Numbered from the stretch's first letter, positions 33,743-44,680 are shown. The stretch: 64,000 nt of DNA from Lactiplantibacillus plajomi (GCF_005405405.1 NZ_BJDZ01000006.1:1-64000), one strand, 5' to 3'. Numbers and translations: made by a program. The notes: generated by a model from the letters alone, not told the origin.

Positions 33743-33812
33743 AAAAAAACGCTCCCTTGGTTGAATTAGTGGTCGTAGTTTAGCACGGCCGCGGACAACT
33801 TAGGGGACATTT

Positions 33813-34675
33813 TTAGAAGCAGCGGGTGTCAATTTCGTGGCGGGCGGCTTGCCGGTAGTCACTCGGCGTAACGCCCTTCCAGGCTTTAAAGTTCCGGTTC
33901 AGCGTTTTAGCATTGCCAAATCCGTACTGGATCGCAATGTAGGTGACTTTCAAGTCGGTTTCTAGAAGTAGTTGGCGGGCGTTCATTAGGCGAACCAGTC
34001 GCAAGTAGCGGTTGACCGATAACTGAACGGTTTGGTTAAATTGTTGATTCAACGTCGTTAGCGACACGTGGAACTGGCGGGCGAGGGTCGTGCCACTGAT
34101 TGGGTTCGCGTAGTGCTGGTCAATTGCCCGCATGACGCTGTCGACAAGGGACAGGTTGGGGTTGACTGCACTTGGTGCCAGCGGGTGATTAAAGCTGGTT
34201 CCAAGCGTTACGAGTAGGTCGTAAAAATGGCTGAGAACTTTGGTCGTTGTAACTCACCAGCGGGCTGGTGGACGAGTGTCCGGATGGCGAGTAGGTGGTC
34301 GCGAACCGTGGCGTAAGCGCCGGCTTGGGTGGCCTGTGCGTCCTGGCCAAGCGTCAACTGCCAATATTGACTGCTGGGGACCCGGTCACGTAAAAAGTGG
34401 TCGTCGATAATCAGACCGAATTCTTGCCAGTCAGCGCCTTGACGTCCACTGGCACTGTGGACCCTGCGTCGGTTGACCGTCCATAAGTCGCCGGGATGAT
34501 AAATCGTAGTTGTGCCGTTAACAACGAAAGTTAGTGTTTCACCACGGACGAGGTAGTTCAGCTCAATCCCTTGGTGCCAGTGTGGCGCGACGTTAATTGG
34601 GGTTTCGGGATCGTGTTCGTAAAATTTAAATGGCAGCCGGGCAAGCGGCTGAACCGTTTCGTGTAAAATTTTCAT
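33813..34675 (-). pseudogene. AraC-family regulator with a one-base frameshift
   Basis: From ATG 34675 the frame encodes a cupin sensor domain (PHWHQGIELNYLVRGE, HPGDLWTVNRRRVHSASG) and then runs into a stop at 34208 after FSAIFTTYS. One extra base in the A5/T5 run at 34223-34227 restores FSAIFYDLLVTLGTSFNHPL and reads through to the complete AraC DNA-binding domain (TLARQFHVSLTTLNQQF ... IAIQYGFGNAKTLNRNFKAWKGVTPSDYR) ending at 33813. So the gene is whole apart from a single deletion in a homopolymer. A sequencing error or phase-variable state is possible. Confidence 0.88.
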
Positions 34676-34821
34676 TAGGGTGCCTCGGTTTGTCTAAAGT
34701 CGGACCGCTAGTTTGCAAAAAGAAACCGTATTCATGGCGGTAACATGGTATATTAGTCTTAATCCCAATAGCGGTGCTAGGGTTAATTGTAACCGCATTC
34801 GCATACGAAAGGAACGTTTTT

Positions 34822-35637
34822 ATGACCATCCAACTGATTGCAATTGACATTGATGATACGCTGCTAAGTTCGCGGGGGCACTTGTTAGCTAGTACGATTA
34901 CGGCCGTGCAACGGGCCGTGGCTCGCGGGGTGAAAGTGGTCCTCTGCACCGGACGCCCACTAGCCGGCGTCCAGCCGTTTTTAACGCAACTCGGAATCAC
35001 CGGTGACGACCAGTACGTGATCACCTATAACGGCGCCGTGACTGAAAGCGTGGCTGGCCGGGTCGTTGCCAAGCACTTAATCGATAACGCCGATTACCGG
35101 AAGTTAACGGCGTTCGGGCAAGCCCGGCACGTCCCGTTTCACGTCCTGGATGAACACAGTACCGTCTACACGGCCGACCGCGACGTTAACTGGGTGACGG
35201 TGATCCAAGCGTGGGAAAACAAGGCTGGCGTATTGGTCCGGCAGCCAGACGAGCTTCCCACTGATTTTCAAATTGCTAAGGGCGCCTTTGTCGGCGATGC
35301 GCCGCAGTTGGACGCGGTCGAAACTCAAGTTAAACAAGCGTTTAGTGACGACTTATACGTGGTACGGGCCGATGCCAACTTCCTAGAATGCATGCCCGCT
35401 GGTGTGAATAAGGGGCAGGCACTTAAAGACTTAGCCACGATCTTAGACTTGGCACCGGCAGCCGTGATGGCAATCGGTGACGGGCAAAACGACCTGCCGA
35501 TGTTTGCCTTTGCAGAAACGGCGGTGGCGATGGGCAACGCGGTTCCCGCCGCCAAAGCCGCTGCTACGGCCGTAACGACTAGTCAGGATGAGGGCGGGGT
35601 CGCCGCGGCGATTGAAAAGTTTGTGTTAGCTAACTAG
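34822..35637 (+). CDS. Cof-type HAD-IIB phosphatase (second copy)
   Basis: HAD hydrolase with motif I DIDDTLLSS (nucleophile Asp8), CTGRP motif II near 44-48, NKGQALKDLA with the catalytic Lys near 195, and GDGQNDLPMF motif IV. 271 residues from ATG 34822, with AAAGGA ahead; the frame is open from 34774 but without ribosome site. Divergent from the broken AraC gene. Substrate probably a sugar phosphate. Confidence 0.92.
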   Translation: MTIQLIAIDIDDTLLSSRGHLLASTITAVQRAVARGVKVVLCTGRPLAGVQPFLTQLGITGDDQYVITYNGAVTESVAGRVVAKHLIDNADYRKLTAFGQARHVPFHVLDEHSTVYTADRDVNWVTVIQAWENKAGVLVRQPDELPTDFQIAKGAFVGDAPQLDAVETQVKQAFSDDLYVVRADANFLECMPAGVNKGQALKDLATILDLAPAAVMAIGDGQNDLPMFAFAETAVAMGNAVPAAKAAATAVTTSQDEGGVAAAIEKFVLAN

Positions 35638-35655
35638 CTTAATTTAGAAACCCGC

Positions 35656-35682
35656 TTGACAGTTCTGTAAAATGAGTATAAG
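35656..35682 (+). promoter_or_regulatory. brnQ promoter
   Basis: TTGACA at 35656-35661 and TATAAG at 35677-35682, with a short 15-base spacer, ahead of the T-box. Confidence 0.55.
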
Positions 35683-35689
35683 ATTGCAA

Positions 35690-35980
35690 GCATTAAAAAT
35701 AAATGAGATTAATTGTGAAGAGCAGGGGAGTAACGTGATGCCGTGCTTAAGAAAGCCACTGGGGGTTGTGAAGTGGTGCCGAAGTCAACGTGAAAGTAGC
35801 CTGTGAACTGTTAGTGCGACGAGTGCTAACTGGTGGTCCCCATTACCGGACGACCGTATCGCTACCAGTTTGGTGGCCGTACGCGATGAGGTGCTTAGGG
35901 TAACTTAAGCACGAAGATAAGGTGGTACCGCGCGCAAGCGTCCTTACTAGCTCCCTGGGAGCAGTAGGGACGCTTTTTTT
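35690..35980 (+). promoter_or_regulatory. T-box riboswitch of brnQ, apparent Val specifier
   Basis: The conserved AAGGTGGTACCGCG is at 35919-35932, followed by a terminator with stem 35937-35948/35963-35974 and a T-run. In Stem I the sequence GUGAAAGUAG gives GAA-A-GUA with GUA (Val) at 35796-35798 in the specifier position deduced from the trpS leader of this window. Uncharged tRNA-Val would allow transcription into brnQ. The specifier is assigned by pattern, not by folding. Confidence 0.9.
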
Positions 35981-36096
35981 AGTCTCAGAAAGGGTGTTCG
36001 CCATGCAAGTGCAATTTTCAAATTTTGGGGGCCTAGCCCGAGTGTGCTGAGTTGTTAATTTTAGTCACTTGACGTTAAGCAACGGAGGGATATTCC

Positions 36097-37467
36097 ATGC
36101 AAACACAACGATTGTCAATTAAGCATTACATTATTATCGGTTCCATGTTATTCGGTATGTTCTTTGGGGCCGGCAACTTGATTTTTCCAATCCACTTAGG
36201 ACAGTTAGCCGGCGCACACTGGTTAACTGCGGGGGGCGGCTTTTTGCTGACTGGGACCCTGTTGCCGCTACTGGGAATCATTGCGATTAGCGTGACGCAC
36301 AGTAGCGGGATTTACGACCTTGCCCGGCCGATTGGACAGCGGTACGCGACCGGTTTTATGATTTTGACCTGCGCGACGTTGGGGCCGTTGTTCGCAACAC
36401 CGCGGACCGCGACGACGCCGTTTCAAATCGGCATTGCCAGTCACGTTAGCGCGGGGCAGGCACCACTGTTCTTATTAATTTATTCGCTGATTTTCTTTAG
36501 CGTGACGTACTGGGCCGCCCGCAAACCGACCGGAATCGTGGATACGATTGGCAAACTACTCAACCCGTTATTCTTGATTTTACTCGCCTTAATCTTTGGT
36601 CTCGCCTTTACCCATCCACTGGGTACCGCGGCCACTGCGAACCCGACGGTGGCTTACCAGCAGGACGCCTTTTTAAACGGCTTTTTACAAGGTTACAACA
36701 CCATGGACGCCCTAGCAGCGCTACTGTTCGGCATTGCCGTGGTTACGGCGATTCGCGGCATGGGTCAACGACAACCGGCGGCAATTGCCAAGACGGCTGC
36801 CAAGTCCAGCTTACTAAGCATCAGTTTGGAAGCGTTGATCTACCTTGGCCTGATTTGGATCGGGGCGACCTCGTTATCCCAATTTAAACTATCTGCGGAT
36901 GGTGGCATTGCCTTTTCCCAAATCGCCAACGCGTTCATGGGCGTACCGGGTGAAATTATTTTGGCCATCATGGCGACGTTGACCTGTTTAACGACCGCGG
37001 TCGGCTTAGCGACGTCGTTTTCCGAAGCGCTGCACGCTAAGTTTCCAACGGTCAGTTACCGGACGTGGAACCGGTTATCCTGCGGGGCGTCCTTTCTAAT
37101 TGCGAATATCGGCCTGGATCAGATCATTGCCTGGTCGACACCGATGCTGATGTTCTTATACCCGTTAGCGATTACCCTCATTATTTTGGCAATCGGTTCG
37201 CCGCTCTTTCATAATGACCCGATCGTTTACCGGTGGACGACCGCGTTGACGCTGATTCCGGCGGTCTTAGATGCGCTGCGGTCCGCACCGGCCGTCATTG
37301 CGAATACGGACTGGGTTCAACGGTTGTTAGCCCTGGATGATACTTATTTGCCGTTCGCAAAGCTTGGCTTGGACTGGGCGGTACCGGCACTGGTTGGCCT
37401 ACTAATTGGCTTAAGTTGGCACCTGGTACGAGCATTCATGGGTGCCCGGACGTATAACGTCAATTAA
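36097..37467 (+). CDS. brnQ: Branched-chain amino acid:cation symporter BrnQ
   Basis: Twelve-span LIVCS-family carrier importing Leu, Ile and Val with Na+ or H+. The start FGMFFGAGNLIFPIHLGQLAG and LATPRTATTPFQIG are family hallmarks. 456 residues. GGAGGG precedes ATG 36097. Controlled by the T-box directly upstream, consistent with a branched-chain amino acid specifier. Monocistronic. Confidence 0.94.
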   Translation: MQTQRLSIKHYIIIGSMLFGMFFGAGNLIFPIHLGQLAGAHWLTAGGGFLLTGTLLPLLGIIAISVTHSSGIYDLARPIGQRYATGFMILTCATLGPLFATPRTATTPFQIGIASHVSAGQAPLFLLIYSLIFFSVTYWAARKPTGIVDTIGKLLNPLFLILLALIFGLAFTHPLGTAATANPTVAYQQDAFLNGFLQGYNTMDALAALLFGIAVVTAIRGMGQRQPAAIAKTAAKSSLLSISLEALIYLGLIWIGATSLSQFKLSADGGIAFSQIANAFMGVPGEIILAIMATLTCLTTAVGLATSFSEALHAKFPTVSYRTWNRLSCGASFLIANIGLDQIIAWSTPMLMFLYPLAITLIILAIGSPLFHNDPIVYRWTTALTLIPAVLDALRSAPAVIANTDWVQRLLALDDTYLPFAKLGLDWAVPALVGLLIGLSWHLVRAFMGARTYNVN

Positions 37468-37538
37468 CAAGCGGGGTGTTATGATAGAAGGTGAGGTTAA
37501 AGACCTGGCTTGAATATTAACGGATGGATGGTGACTTG

Positions 37539-38735
37539 ATGAGTTTCTTGGGAACACTTTGTTTATTGATCTTTGCAACGACCTTAGCCGGCCACTTCGC
37601 GCACCGTGCGGGGATTCCGGCGGTTATCGGCGAAATTTTGGTGGGGGTGGTGCTCGGCCCGGCGATTTTGAACTGGGTCCACTTAAGCACGCTGGTTCAG
37701 ACGTTTTCGGACATTGGGGTGGTCGTCCTGATGTTCATCGGTGGTCTGGAAAGCAACTTGGCGCTGCTACGAAAATACTTACGCCCGGCCGTAGTCGTCG
37801 CAATCATTGGCGTTTTGTTCCCAGTCATCGTCATGGGAGTGACCAGCCGCCTGTTTCACTTTAGTTGGTTCGAGTCGCTCTTTATCGGGGTCATTTTTTC
37901 CGCTACTTCGGTCTCAATTTCAGTGGAAGTGTTGAAGGAATTTAAGGCGTTAGATACTAAAGAAGGCGCCACGATTCTTGGAGCCGCGGTGGCCGACGAC
38001 ATCATCGGGGTGATCTTACTGAGTGTGATGATTTCGATGATGGGCGACCAGGGTGGCACCCAGCAAACGAACTTGGCCATCGTGCTATTGGAACAAGTGG
38101 CGTTCTTTGCCGGCGTGTTCGTGGTGATCAAGTGGGTCGCCCCGTACCTGATGCGTTTGAGTGACCACTTGCTAATGGCGGCCGGACCAACCGTTGTGGC
38201 GATTACGATTTGCTTAGCGATGGCGTGGTTGGCAGACTTAGTCGGTTTAAGCGGTGCAATCGGGGCGTTCTTTGCGGGCGTCGCGATTGCTCAGACCGAC
38301 TATCAACACGTGGTCGACGTGTCGGTTGAACCGGTCGGCTACACGATGTTCATTCCGCTGTTCTTCGTCAGCGTTGGCTTGAACATGACCTTCGCCGGCT
38401 TTTGGCAATCGTTGCCGTTTATCGTGGTGATGACGCTCCTCGGGGTGGCCACCAAACTATTTGGTTGCGGCTTGGGAGCCAAGTTGAACGGCTTTAGTGG
38501 GCACAGCAATTACTTAGTTGGAGCCGGGATGATTTCTCGCGGCGAAATGGCGTTGATTACGGCTCAAATCGGTTTTTCCGCGCACTTATTGTCGGGGGCA
38601 CTTATTGTCGGGGGATTACTACTCGGATATCATTTTGGTCATCATTTTAGTTACGATGATCGCCCCGTTTGTTTTGAAGGACGCGATTCACCGCGCACCG
38701 GATACGCCCAAACCAGCCGAACAAAATTAACTTAA
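37539..38735 (+). CDS. Na+/H+ antiporter (NapA/KefB-type CPA2), C-terminus shifted by tandem duplication
   Basis: Monovalent cation:proton antiporter with about twelve spans; IGEILVGVVLGPAIL, FIGGLESNLALL, SATSVSISV and GAAVADDIIGVILLSVM (the Asp-Asp ion site) are visible. At 38582-38613 the 16-mer GCACTTATTGTCGGGG occurs twice in tandem; with one copy the frame would continue LLSGDYYSDIILVIILVTMIA and end PKPAEQN at 38730. The duplication replaces the last span with an unrelated tail ending at 38735, so function is doubtful. ATG 37539 is preferred over 37524. Confidence 0.85.
   Translation: MSFLGTLCLLIFATTLAGHFAHRAGIPAVIGEILVGVVLGPAILNWVHLSTLVQTFSDIGVVVLMFIGGLESNLALLRKYLRPAVVVAIIGVLFPVIVMGVTSRLFHFSWFESLFIGVIFSATSVSISVEVLKEFKALDTKEGATILGAAVADDIIGVILLSVMISMMGDQGGTQQTNLAIVLLEQVAFFAGVFVVIKWVAPYLMRLSDHLLMAAGPTVVAITICLAMAWLADLVGLSGAIGAFFAGVAIAQTDYQHVVDVSVEPVGYTMFIPLFFVSVGLNMTFAGFWQSLPFIVVMTLLGVATKLFGCGLGAKLNGFSGHSNYLVGAGMISRGEMALITAQIGFSAHLLSGALIVGGLLLGYHFGHHFSYDDRPVCFEGRDSPRTGYAQTSRTKLT
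38582..38613. repeat. 16-bp tandem duplication inside the antiporter gene
   Basis: GCACTTATTGTCGGGG at 38582-38597 is repeated exactly at 38598-38613. Removing one copy restores the family C-terminus. Confidence 0.95.
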
Positions 38736-38775
38736 ACATAGAACAATCTATTTTCTAACACATAGCGTAAATAAC

Positions 38776-38826
38776 AAAATAGCACTAGGCTTTCGATTTG
38801 GTCGAAAACCTAGTGCTATTTTTTTG
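38776..38826. terminator. Bidirectional terminator between the antiporter gene and helD
   Basis: AAATAGCACTAGG pairs with CCTAGTGCTATTT, flanked by A-run and T-run, between convergent genes. Confidence 0.85.
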
Positions 38827-41136
38827 TTAAACCCGGACCTGGTGTTCAATCATGAACAGTTGCGGGTCGAGGTGGGTAATTAGTGGGGAGATGTCGCCGA
38901 TACTGAGTAACGTCAAATGGTGCATCGCCCGTGAGGCAATCGTGTACAGGATGCCGACCGATTGCTGATCAGGGTAGTTGGTTGCCGAGACGTCGTAGGC
39001 AATCACGGCGTCAAATTCCAACCCCTTTGCTAGGTAAATCGGCATCACGATGACCCCTTCCGGCATAGTCCGGTCACTGTCGGCCATCAGAGTGGTGACG
39101 GTGTGGTGCTTTAGAAATTGGTAAACTTGCTTACTTTCCGCTAGGTCGCGGGTCAGCACGGCGACCGTGTGGGTGGTTGTAAGCTGCCGGTTTACTTCGG
39201 TCAGGAGACCGGCAAACGCGGCGTCGGTGCCGTAGCGGATCATCACCTTAGGGAGGTCGCCTTCACGGGTGAAGGCCTGAATTTGGTCACCGTCCGGTAG
39301 TAACGCCTTGGCAAAGTTGGTGATTTGCTTGGTCGAACGGTAACTCTTATTGAGGGTGATCAAGTTCGCCCGCCGCACGTCGAAGGCGTCACGTAAGCGT
39401 TCCAGTAATTGCTGTGGCCGTTCGATGTCCTTGAAGAGCGCCTGCTCACTATCCCCCAGTAGCGTGAACTTGGCTAACGGGAAAGCGTGCTTGATGTAAA
39501 GCAGCTGGGCCAGTGAATAGTCCTGCATTTCATCGACGAAGATGTACTGCATCCGCCGGTTCTGACCGCTCCCGGTTAAAATGTCGCGTAGCAACAAGAG
39601 CGGCGCACAGTCGACTAGGCCAATTTGGTGGTACTCGATGCCGTTACGGAACGCTTTGAGCCGTTCCTGCCACTGCTGTGCGGTGACGTCGGTAGGCCGC
39701 TCGACCTGGGTCAAAAAGTCGTTATATTGTTCGTAAGTGTCCAAAAAGTAGCCGTTGTAAATCGCGTCGTAAACTTGGCGGAGCCGCTTAGTCACAATTT
39801 GTTTACCAATATAAAAGACTTCGTCGTCTAACGACTGAAACGCGCCGCGGCGCTTGCTACCAAGGAGGTCGTGGTAAGCTTCGTCGGATAACTGGTCAAT
39901 GATCTCATTGACCCAGTCGGCCTGGGCTTCGTCGTCGATGCGGTGCTTTAACCGCTTGATCAGCGTGTTCTTGATGGCTAAGAAGCGGTCGGCCGGCTGC
40001 ATGGCCGCCGGTAGGCTCGCCGCAATCCGTTCGATGGCGGTCTTATGGAAAAAGATTTCACCGTTAAAGACGATGTTGGTGAAGCGGAGCTGATCGGCGG
40101 TCAACGTGTGACAGTACTGGTCAACTTGTTGCATAAAGGCGGCACTTTCTTGGAAATTACGGATGGCCGGCGTGAGCGCCGTTTGCTTGCGGTCGCTTTC
40201 GTAGCGTTCAAATAAGCTTTCAACCGTCAGCCCCTGGAAGCGGGCACTTAAAAATTCGGCCAGGGTGACCTGACGCATGTTGCGTTCGCCCAAGCTCGGG
40301 AGAACTTCCGAAATGTAATGGCTAAAGAGGCGGTTCGGTGAAAAGAGCACCATCTGATCGGCTTCAAGCGATGCCCGCGAATGGTATAGCAAGAAGGCGA
40401 TCCGTTGTAAGATGGCCGAGGTTTTACCGGAACCAGCGACCCCCTGAACGACCAACAAGTCGCTGTAAGTGTCACGGATGATGTCGTTTTGTTCCTTTTG
40501 AATCGTGGCCACAATGTTTTGCATGTAGGCGTCGTTTTGTTGGCCCAGGACCGATTGTAAGATTTCGTCGCCGACGGTTTCGTTGGTGTCGAAGACGTTT
40601 TTGATTTGACCCTGGTCAATCTGAAATTGGCGTTTCTTCATTAAATCGGTGGTTTGCTCGCCAGCCGGGGTCCGGTACTTGACCTGCCCGAGGGTGCCAT
40701 TATAGTAAACCGACGAAATCGGGGCCCGCCAATCGTAGACTAAGAAGTTTTGATCGGCATCAACGAATGAAGCGGTCCCAATGTAGAGCTTTTCGGGCGC
40801 GTCACTCGGCGAATCCTGAATATCGATGCGGCCAAAGTAGGGTGAGTTACTTAAATCCTTTAAGACGCCGACCTGGCGTTTTAAAATCGATTCGGATTCG
40901 ACCGCCCGTTCGACCATTTGTTTTTGTTGTTGAAGTTCGGCGTTGGTTTCGATCCGGTCGTCGACTTCGAACGTGTTGACGGAGTTATTATCACCATAGT
41001 TCTTCTGAATTACATCGGTTTCGTGGTGGGCCTTGGCGAGTAACTGGTCCGTTTGTTGTGCGCGGGCTTTAACTTGCGCAATGACCCGATCGACCCGGTG
41101 CTGTTCCTGTTGTTGTTCATCTGCTGATATTGCCAC
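38827..41136 (-). CDS. helD: RNA polymerase recycling motor HelD (SF1 helicase-like)
   Basis: HelD binds RNA polymerase and uses ATP to strip it from nucleic acid. The N-terminal coiled coil (residues 5-45, EQQQEQHRVDRVIAQVK) is the arm inserted in the secondary channel; a TASFVDADQNFLVYDWRAPISS segment follows near 121-143. Walker A GVAGSGKTS is at 232-240, DEMQDYS is the Walker B, and the C-terminus has the SF1 motif V/VI region with YLAKGLEFDAVIAYDVS. 769 residues fits Firmicute HelD. Monocistronic. Confidence 0.9.
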   Translation of the reverse strand: MAISADEQQQEQHRVDRVIAQVKARAQQTDQLLAKAHHETDVIQKNYGDNNSVNTFEVDDRIETNAELQQQKQMVERAVESESILKRQVGVLKDLSNSPYFGRIDIQDSPSDAPEKLYIGTASFVDADQNFLVYDWRAPISSVYYNGTLGQVKYRTPAGEQTTDLMKKRQFQIDQGQIKNVFDTNETVGDEILQSVLGQQNDAYMQNIVATIQKEQNDIIRDTYSDLLVVQGVAGSGKTSAILQRIAFLLYHSRASLEADQMVLFSPNRLFSHYISEVLPSLGERNMRQVTLAEFLSARFQGLTVESLFERYESDRKQTALTPAIRNFQESAAFMQQVDQYCHTLTADQLRFTNIVFNGEIFFHKTAIERIAASLPAAMQPADRFLAIKNTLIKRLKHRIDDEAQADWVNEIIDQLSDEAYHDLLGSKRRGAFQSLDDEVFYIGKQIVTKRLRQVYDAIYNGYFLDTYEQYNDFLTQVERPTDVTAQQWQERLKAFRNGIEYHQIGLVDCAPLLLLRDILTGSGQNRRMQYIFVDEMQDYSLAQLLYIKHAFPLAKFTLLGDSEQALFKDIERPQQLLERLRDAFDVRRANLITLNKSYRSTKQITNFAKALLPDGDQIQAFTREGDLPKVMIRYGTDAAFAGLLTEVNRQLTTTHTVAVLTRDLAESKQVYQFLKHHTVTTLMADSDRTMPEGVIVMPIYLAKGLEFDAVIAYDVSATNYPDQQSVGILYTIASRAMHHLTLLSIGDISPLITHLDPQLFMIEHQVRV

Positions 41137-41315
41137 TAAATAGGGCCTCCCGTCTGTTAAATCGGCTAAATTGCTTGAATAATTCTAGGCGGATTTAGGG
41201 GCGCTGTCAATGAAAGTGCCTAGCGTGACCTGCGAAATATTCGGGAGTTAGACTTGCAAGCCATCCTAAAATATTCTAATATGATTTTAATAATTCTAAT
41301 TAATGGGGTGGGATT

Positions 41316-42092
41316 TTGCGAGTCGCCTTAGCACAATTAAATATTCATTTTGGTGATCCGGACGCGAACTTTGCGCAGGTTGAGACCGCGGTTCAAAAAG
41401 CGGCGGAAGAAACCGTCGACGTGGTGGTGTTACCCGAAATGTGGAATACCGGCTACGCCTTGAAACGCTTAAACGTCTTGGCGGACGATAACGGTGAGCG
41501 GACGCTTAAGCTGCTGGGACGGTTGGCCCGCCAGTTCAAGGTCAACATCGTGGGTGGGTCGGTCGCGGTGGCGCGTGACGGGCACTATTATAATGAAATG
41601 TTGGTTGTGAACCGCCAGGGCCAGTTGCTGAGCCGTTACGATAAGGTCCACCGCTTCGGCTTAATGGCCGAGGACCGCTACATTACCGCAGGGCAGACGG
41701 AAAATCTATTTCCAATCGACGACGTACCGGCAATGGGCGTCATCTGCTACGACATTCGCTTCCCGGAATGGTTACGTAAGCAGGCGGCGCAGGGGCCGCG
41801 GGTGATTTTCGTGAGTGCCGAATGGCCAACCGTCCGCCTGCCGCAGTGGCGCCTATTGTTACAGGCCCGCGCCATTGAGAACCAGGCGTTCGTGGTGGCC
41901 GTTAACCGGGTCGGTAGTGACCCCGACAACGACTTTGGCGGTCAGTCACTCGTCATCGACCCGTTGGGGAAAATCGTGGCGATTGCCGGGGCCCATGCTC
42001 AGCTCATTACGGCGACGCTCGACCTTGAGCAAGTCACCGCGGTGCGCGGCCAAATCCCGGTCTTTGATGACCGGCGTCCCGAACTTTATTAA
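41316..42092 (+). CDS. Carbon-nitrogen hydrolase (omega-amidase / MtnU-like)
   Basis: Nitrilase superfamily enzyme with complete Glu-Lys-Cys triad: Glu41 (LPEMWNTGY), Lys110 (RYDKVHRF) and Cys144 (VICYDIRFPEW). The closest type is the YafV/MtnU/Nit2 omega-amidase that deamidates 2-oxoglutaramate or the 2-oxo-acid amides left by glutamine transaminases. That fits the aminotransferase gene 25 bases downstream. Start is TTG 41316 with GGGGTGGG ahead. Confidence 0.88.
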   Translation: MRVALAQLNIHFGDPDANFAQVETAVQKAAEETVDVVVLPEMWNTGYALKRLNVLADDNGERTLKLLGRLARQFKVNIVGGSVAVARDGHYYNEMLVVNRQGQLLSRYDKVHRFGLMAEDRYITAGQTENLFPIDDVPAMGVICYDIRFPEWLRKQAAQGPRVIFVSAEWPTVRLPQWRLLLQARAIENQAFVVAVNRVGSDPDNDFGGQSLVIDPLGKIVAIAGAHAQLITATLDLEQVTAVRGQIPVFDDRRPELY

Positions 42093-42117
42093 ATTGATAA
42101 GAGAAAGTGGTGCCTTC

Positions 42118-43287
42118 ATGCGTTTTTCAGAATCAGAAATTTTACAACATTTACCGAAACAGTTTTTTGCCAGCCTAGTGCAACGGGTCAACGCGAAAGT
42201 TGCTAGCGGTGCCGACGTGATCAACCTCGGTCAGGGAAACCCCGACCAGCCAACGCCGCCGTTCATCGTCGAAGCCCTCTCAACGGCGGCCCAGGACCCG
42301 GCAACCCATAAATACGCCCAGTTCCGCGGCCAACCGGACTTTAAGCAGGCCTGCGCCGACTTTTACGAACGCGAGTACGGGGTCAAGCTTGACCCTGAAA
42401 CCGAAGTGGCTGTGCTGGGGGGCACGAAAATCGGCTTAGTCGAGTTACCCTACGCGTTAATGAACCCCGGTGAAACGATTTTAATGCCCGACCCGGGTTA
42501 CCCGGATTACTTTTCGGGGGTGGCACTGGCCCAAGTTAAGCTGGCAACCTACCCGCTGCTGGAAGAAAATAACTTCCTATTAGACTTCGACCGCTTAGAT
42601 CCACAAGTCGCCGACGCGGCTAAGCTGCTCTACATGAACTACCCGAACAACCCGACTGGAGCGGTTGCGACGCCGGAATTTTACCGCCAAACGGTGGCGT
42701 ATGCGCAACGCCACCAGATTGGCATCGTTAGTGACTTTGCCTACGGTGCGATTGGCTACGACGGCAAGCGTCCGATCAGTTTCTTACAAACACCGGGGGC
42801 TAAGGACGTGGGGATTGAAATGTATTCTTTCTCCAAGACTTATAACATGGCCGGTTGGCGGTTAGGCTTTGCGGTTGGTAATCCCGATATGATCGAAGCC
42901 ATTAATTTAATTCAGGACCACTTATTTGTGAGCGTCTTCCCGGCAATTCAACGGGCGGGGATGGCGGCCCTTAATAGTGACCAACGGGCGGCTCAGGCAA
43001 TCAGCGACCGCTACGAGTCGCGGCGCAACGCGTTGCTCGCGGCCGCGGCCAAGATCAACTGGCCGGCTTACAAACCGGGTGGTGCCTTCTATACGTTAAT
43101 GAAGGTGCCGGCGGGCTATACCAGCGAGCAATTTGCCGACCTGTTACTGGATAAAGCCAGCGTAGCGGTGGCGCCGTGCAACGGCTTTGGCCCCCACGGT
43201 GAGGGCTACGTCCGGATCGGCCTGCTAGTTTCGGAAGAACGGTTAACCGAAGCGGTGGAACGGGTCGGTCAATTAAAGCTTTTCTAA
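42118..43287 (+). CDS. PLP-dependent class I/II aminotransferase (MtnE/PatA type)
   Basis: Fold-type I aminotransferase: NLGQGNPDQPTP near residue 36, YPNNPTG at 175-181, SDFAYG and the PLP lysine Lys240 in SFSKTYNMAGWR. 389 residues from ATG 42118; the frame extends upstream through the neighbouring gene but only this ATG fits the family start (MRFSESEILQHLPKQFF). Paired with an omega-amidase, it probably uses glutamine or another amino donor to transaminate a 2-oxoacid such as the methionine oxoacid; that role is inference. Confidence 0.9.
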   Translation: MRFSESEILQHLPKQFFASLVQRVNAKVASGADVINLGQGNPDQPTPPFIVEALSTAAQDPATHKYAQFRGQPDFKQACADFYEREYGVKLDPETEVAVLGGTKIGLVELPYALMNPGETILMPDPGYPDYFSGVALAQVKLATYPLLEENNFLLDFDRLDPQVADAAKLLYMNYPNNPTGAVATPEFYRQTVAYAQRHQIGIVSDFAYGAIGYDGKRPISFLQTPGAKDVGIEMYSFSKTYNMAGWRLGFAVGNPDMIEAINLIQDHLFVSVFPAIQRAGMAALNSDQRAAQAISDRYESRRNALLAAAAKINWPAYKPGGAFYTLMKVPAGYTSEQFADLLLDKASVAVAPCNGFGPHGEGYVRIGLLVSEERLTEAVERVGQLKLF

Positions 43288-43290
43288 CCT

Positions 43291-43319
43291 TTGACAGGCC
43301 GTACGATAACGCTTAAACT
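43291..43319 (+). promoter_or_regulatory. trpS promoter
   Basis: TTGACA at 43291-43296, 17 bases, TAAACT at 43314-43319. Confidence 0.8.
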
Positions 43320-43324
43320 AGAGC

Positions 43325-44607
<1,283 letters not shown>

Positions 44608-44631
44608 GCCGTAGTTTTCGGCATAATTGCC

Positions 44632-44680
44632 AAGAAATCCGGCAGGCACACAACTAGTGCGCCTGCCGGATTTCTTAGTC
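44632..44680 (+). terminator. Terminator after trpS
   Basis: 16-bp stem 44632-44647/44661-44676 starting AAGAAATCCGGCAGGC. Confidence 0.8.

Noticed and set aside
41815-42117. Long N-terminal extension of the aminotransferase through the omega-amidase gene
   Set aside because: The extension is the +1 shadow of a conserved nitrilase; the aminotransferase family starts at MRFSESEIL.
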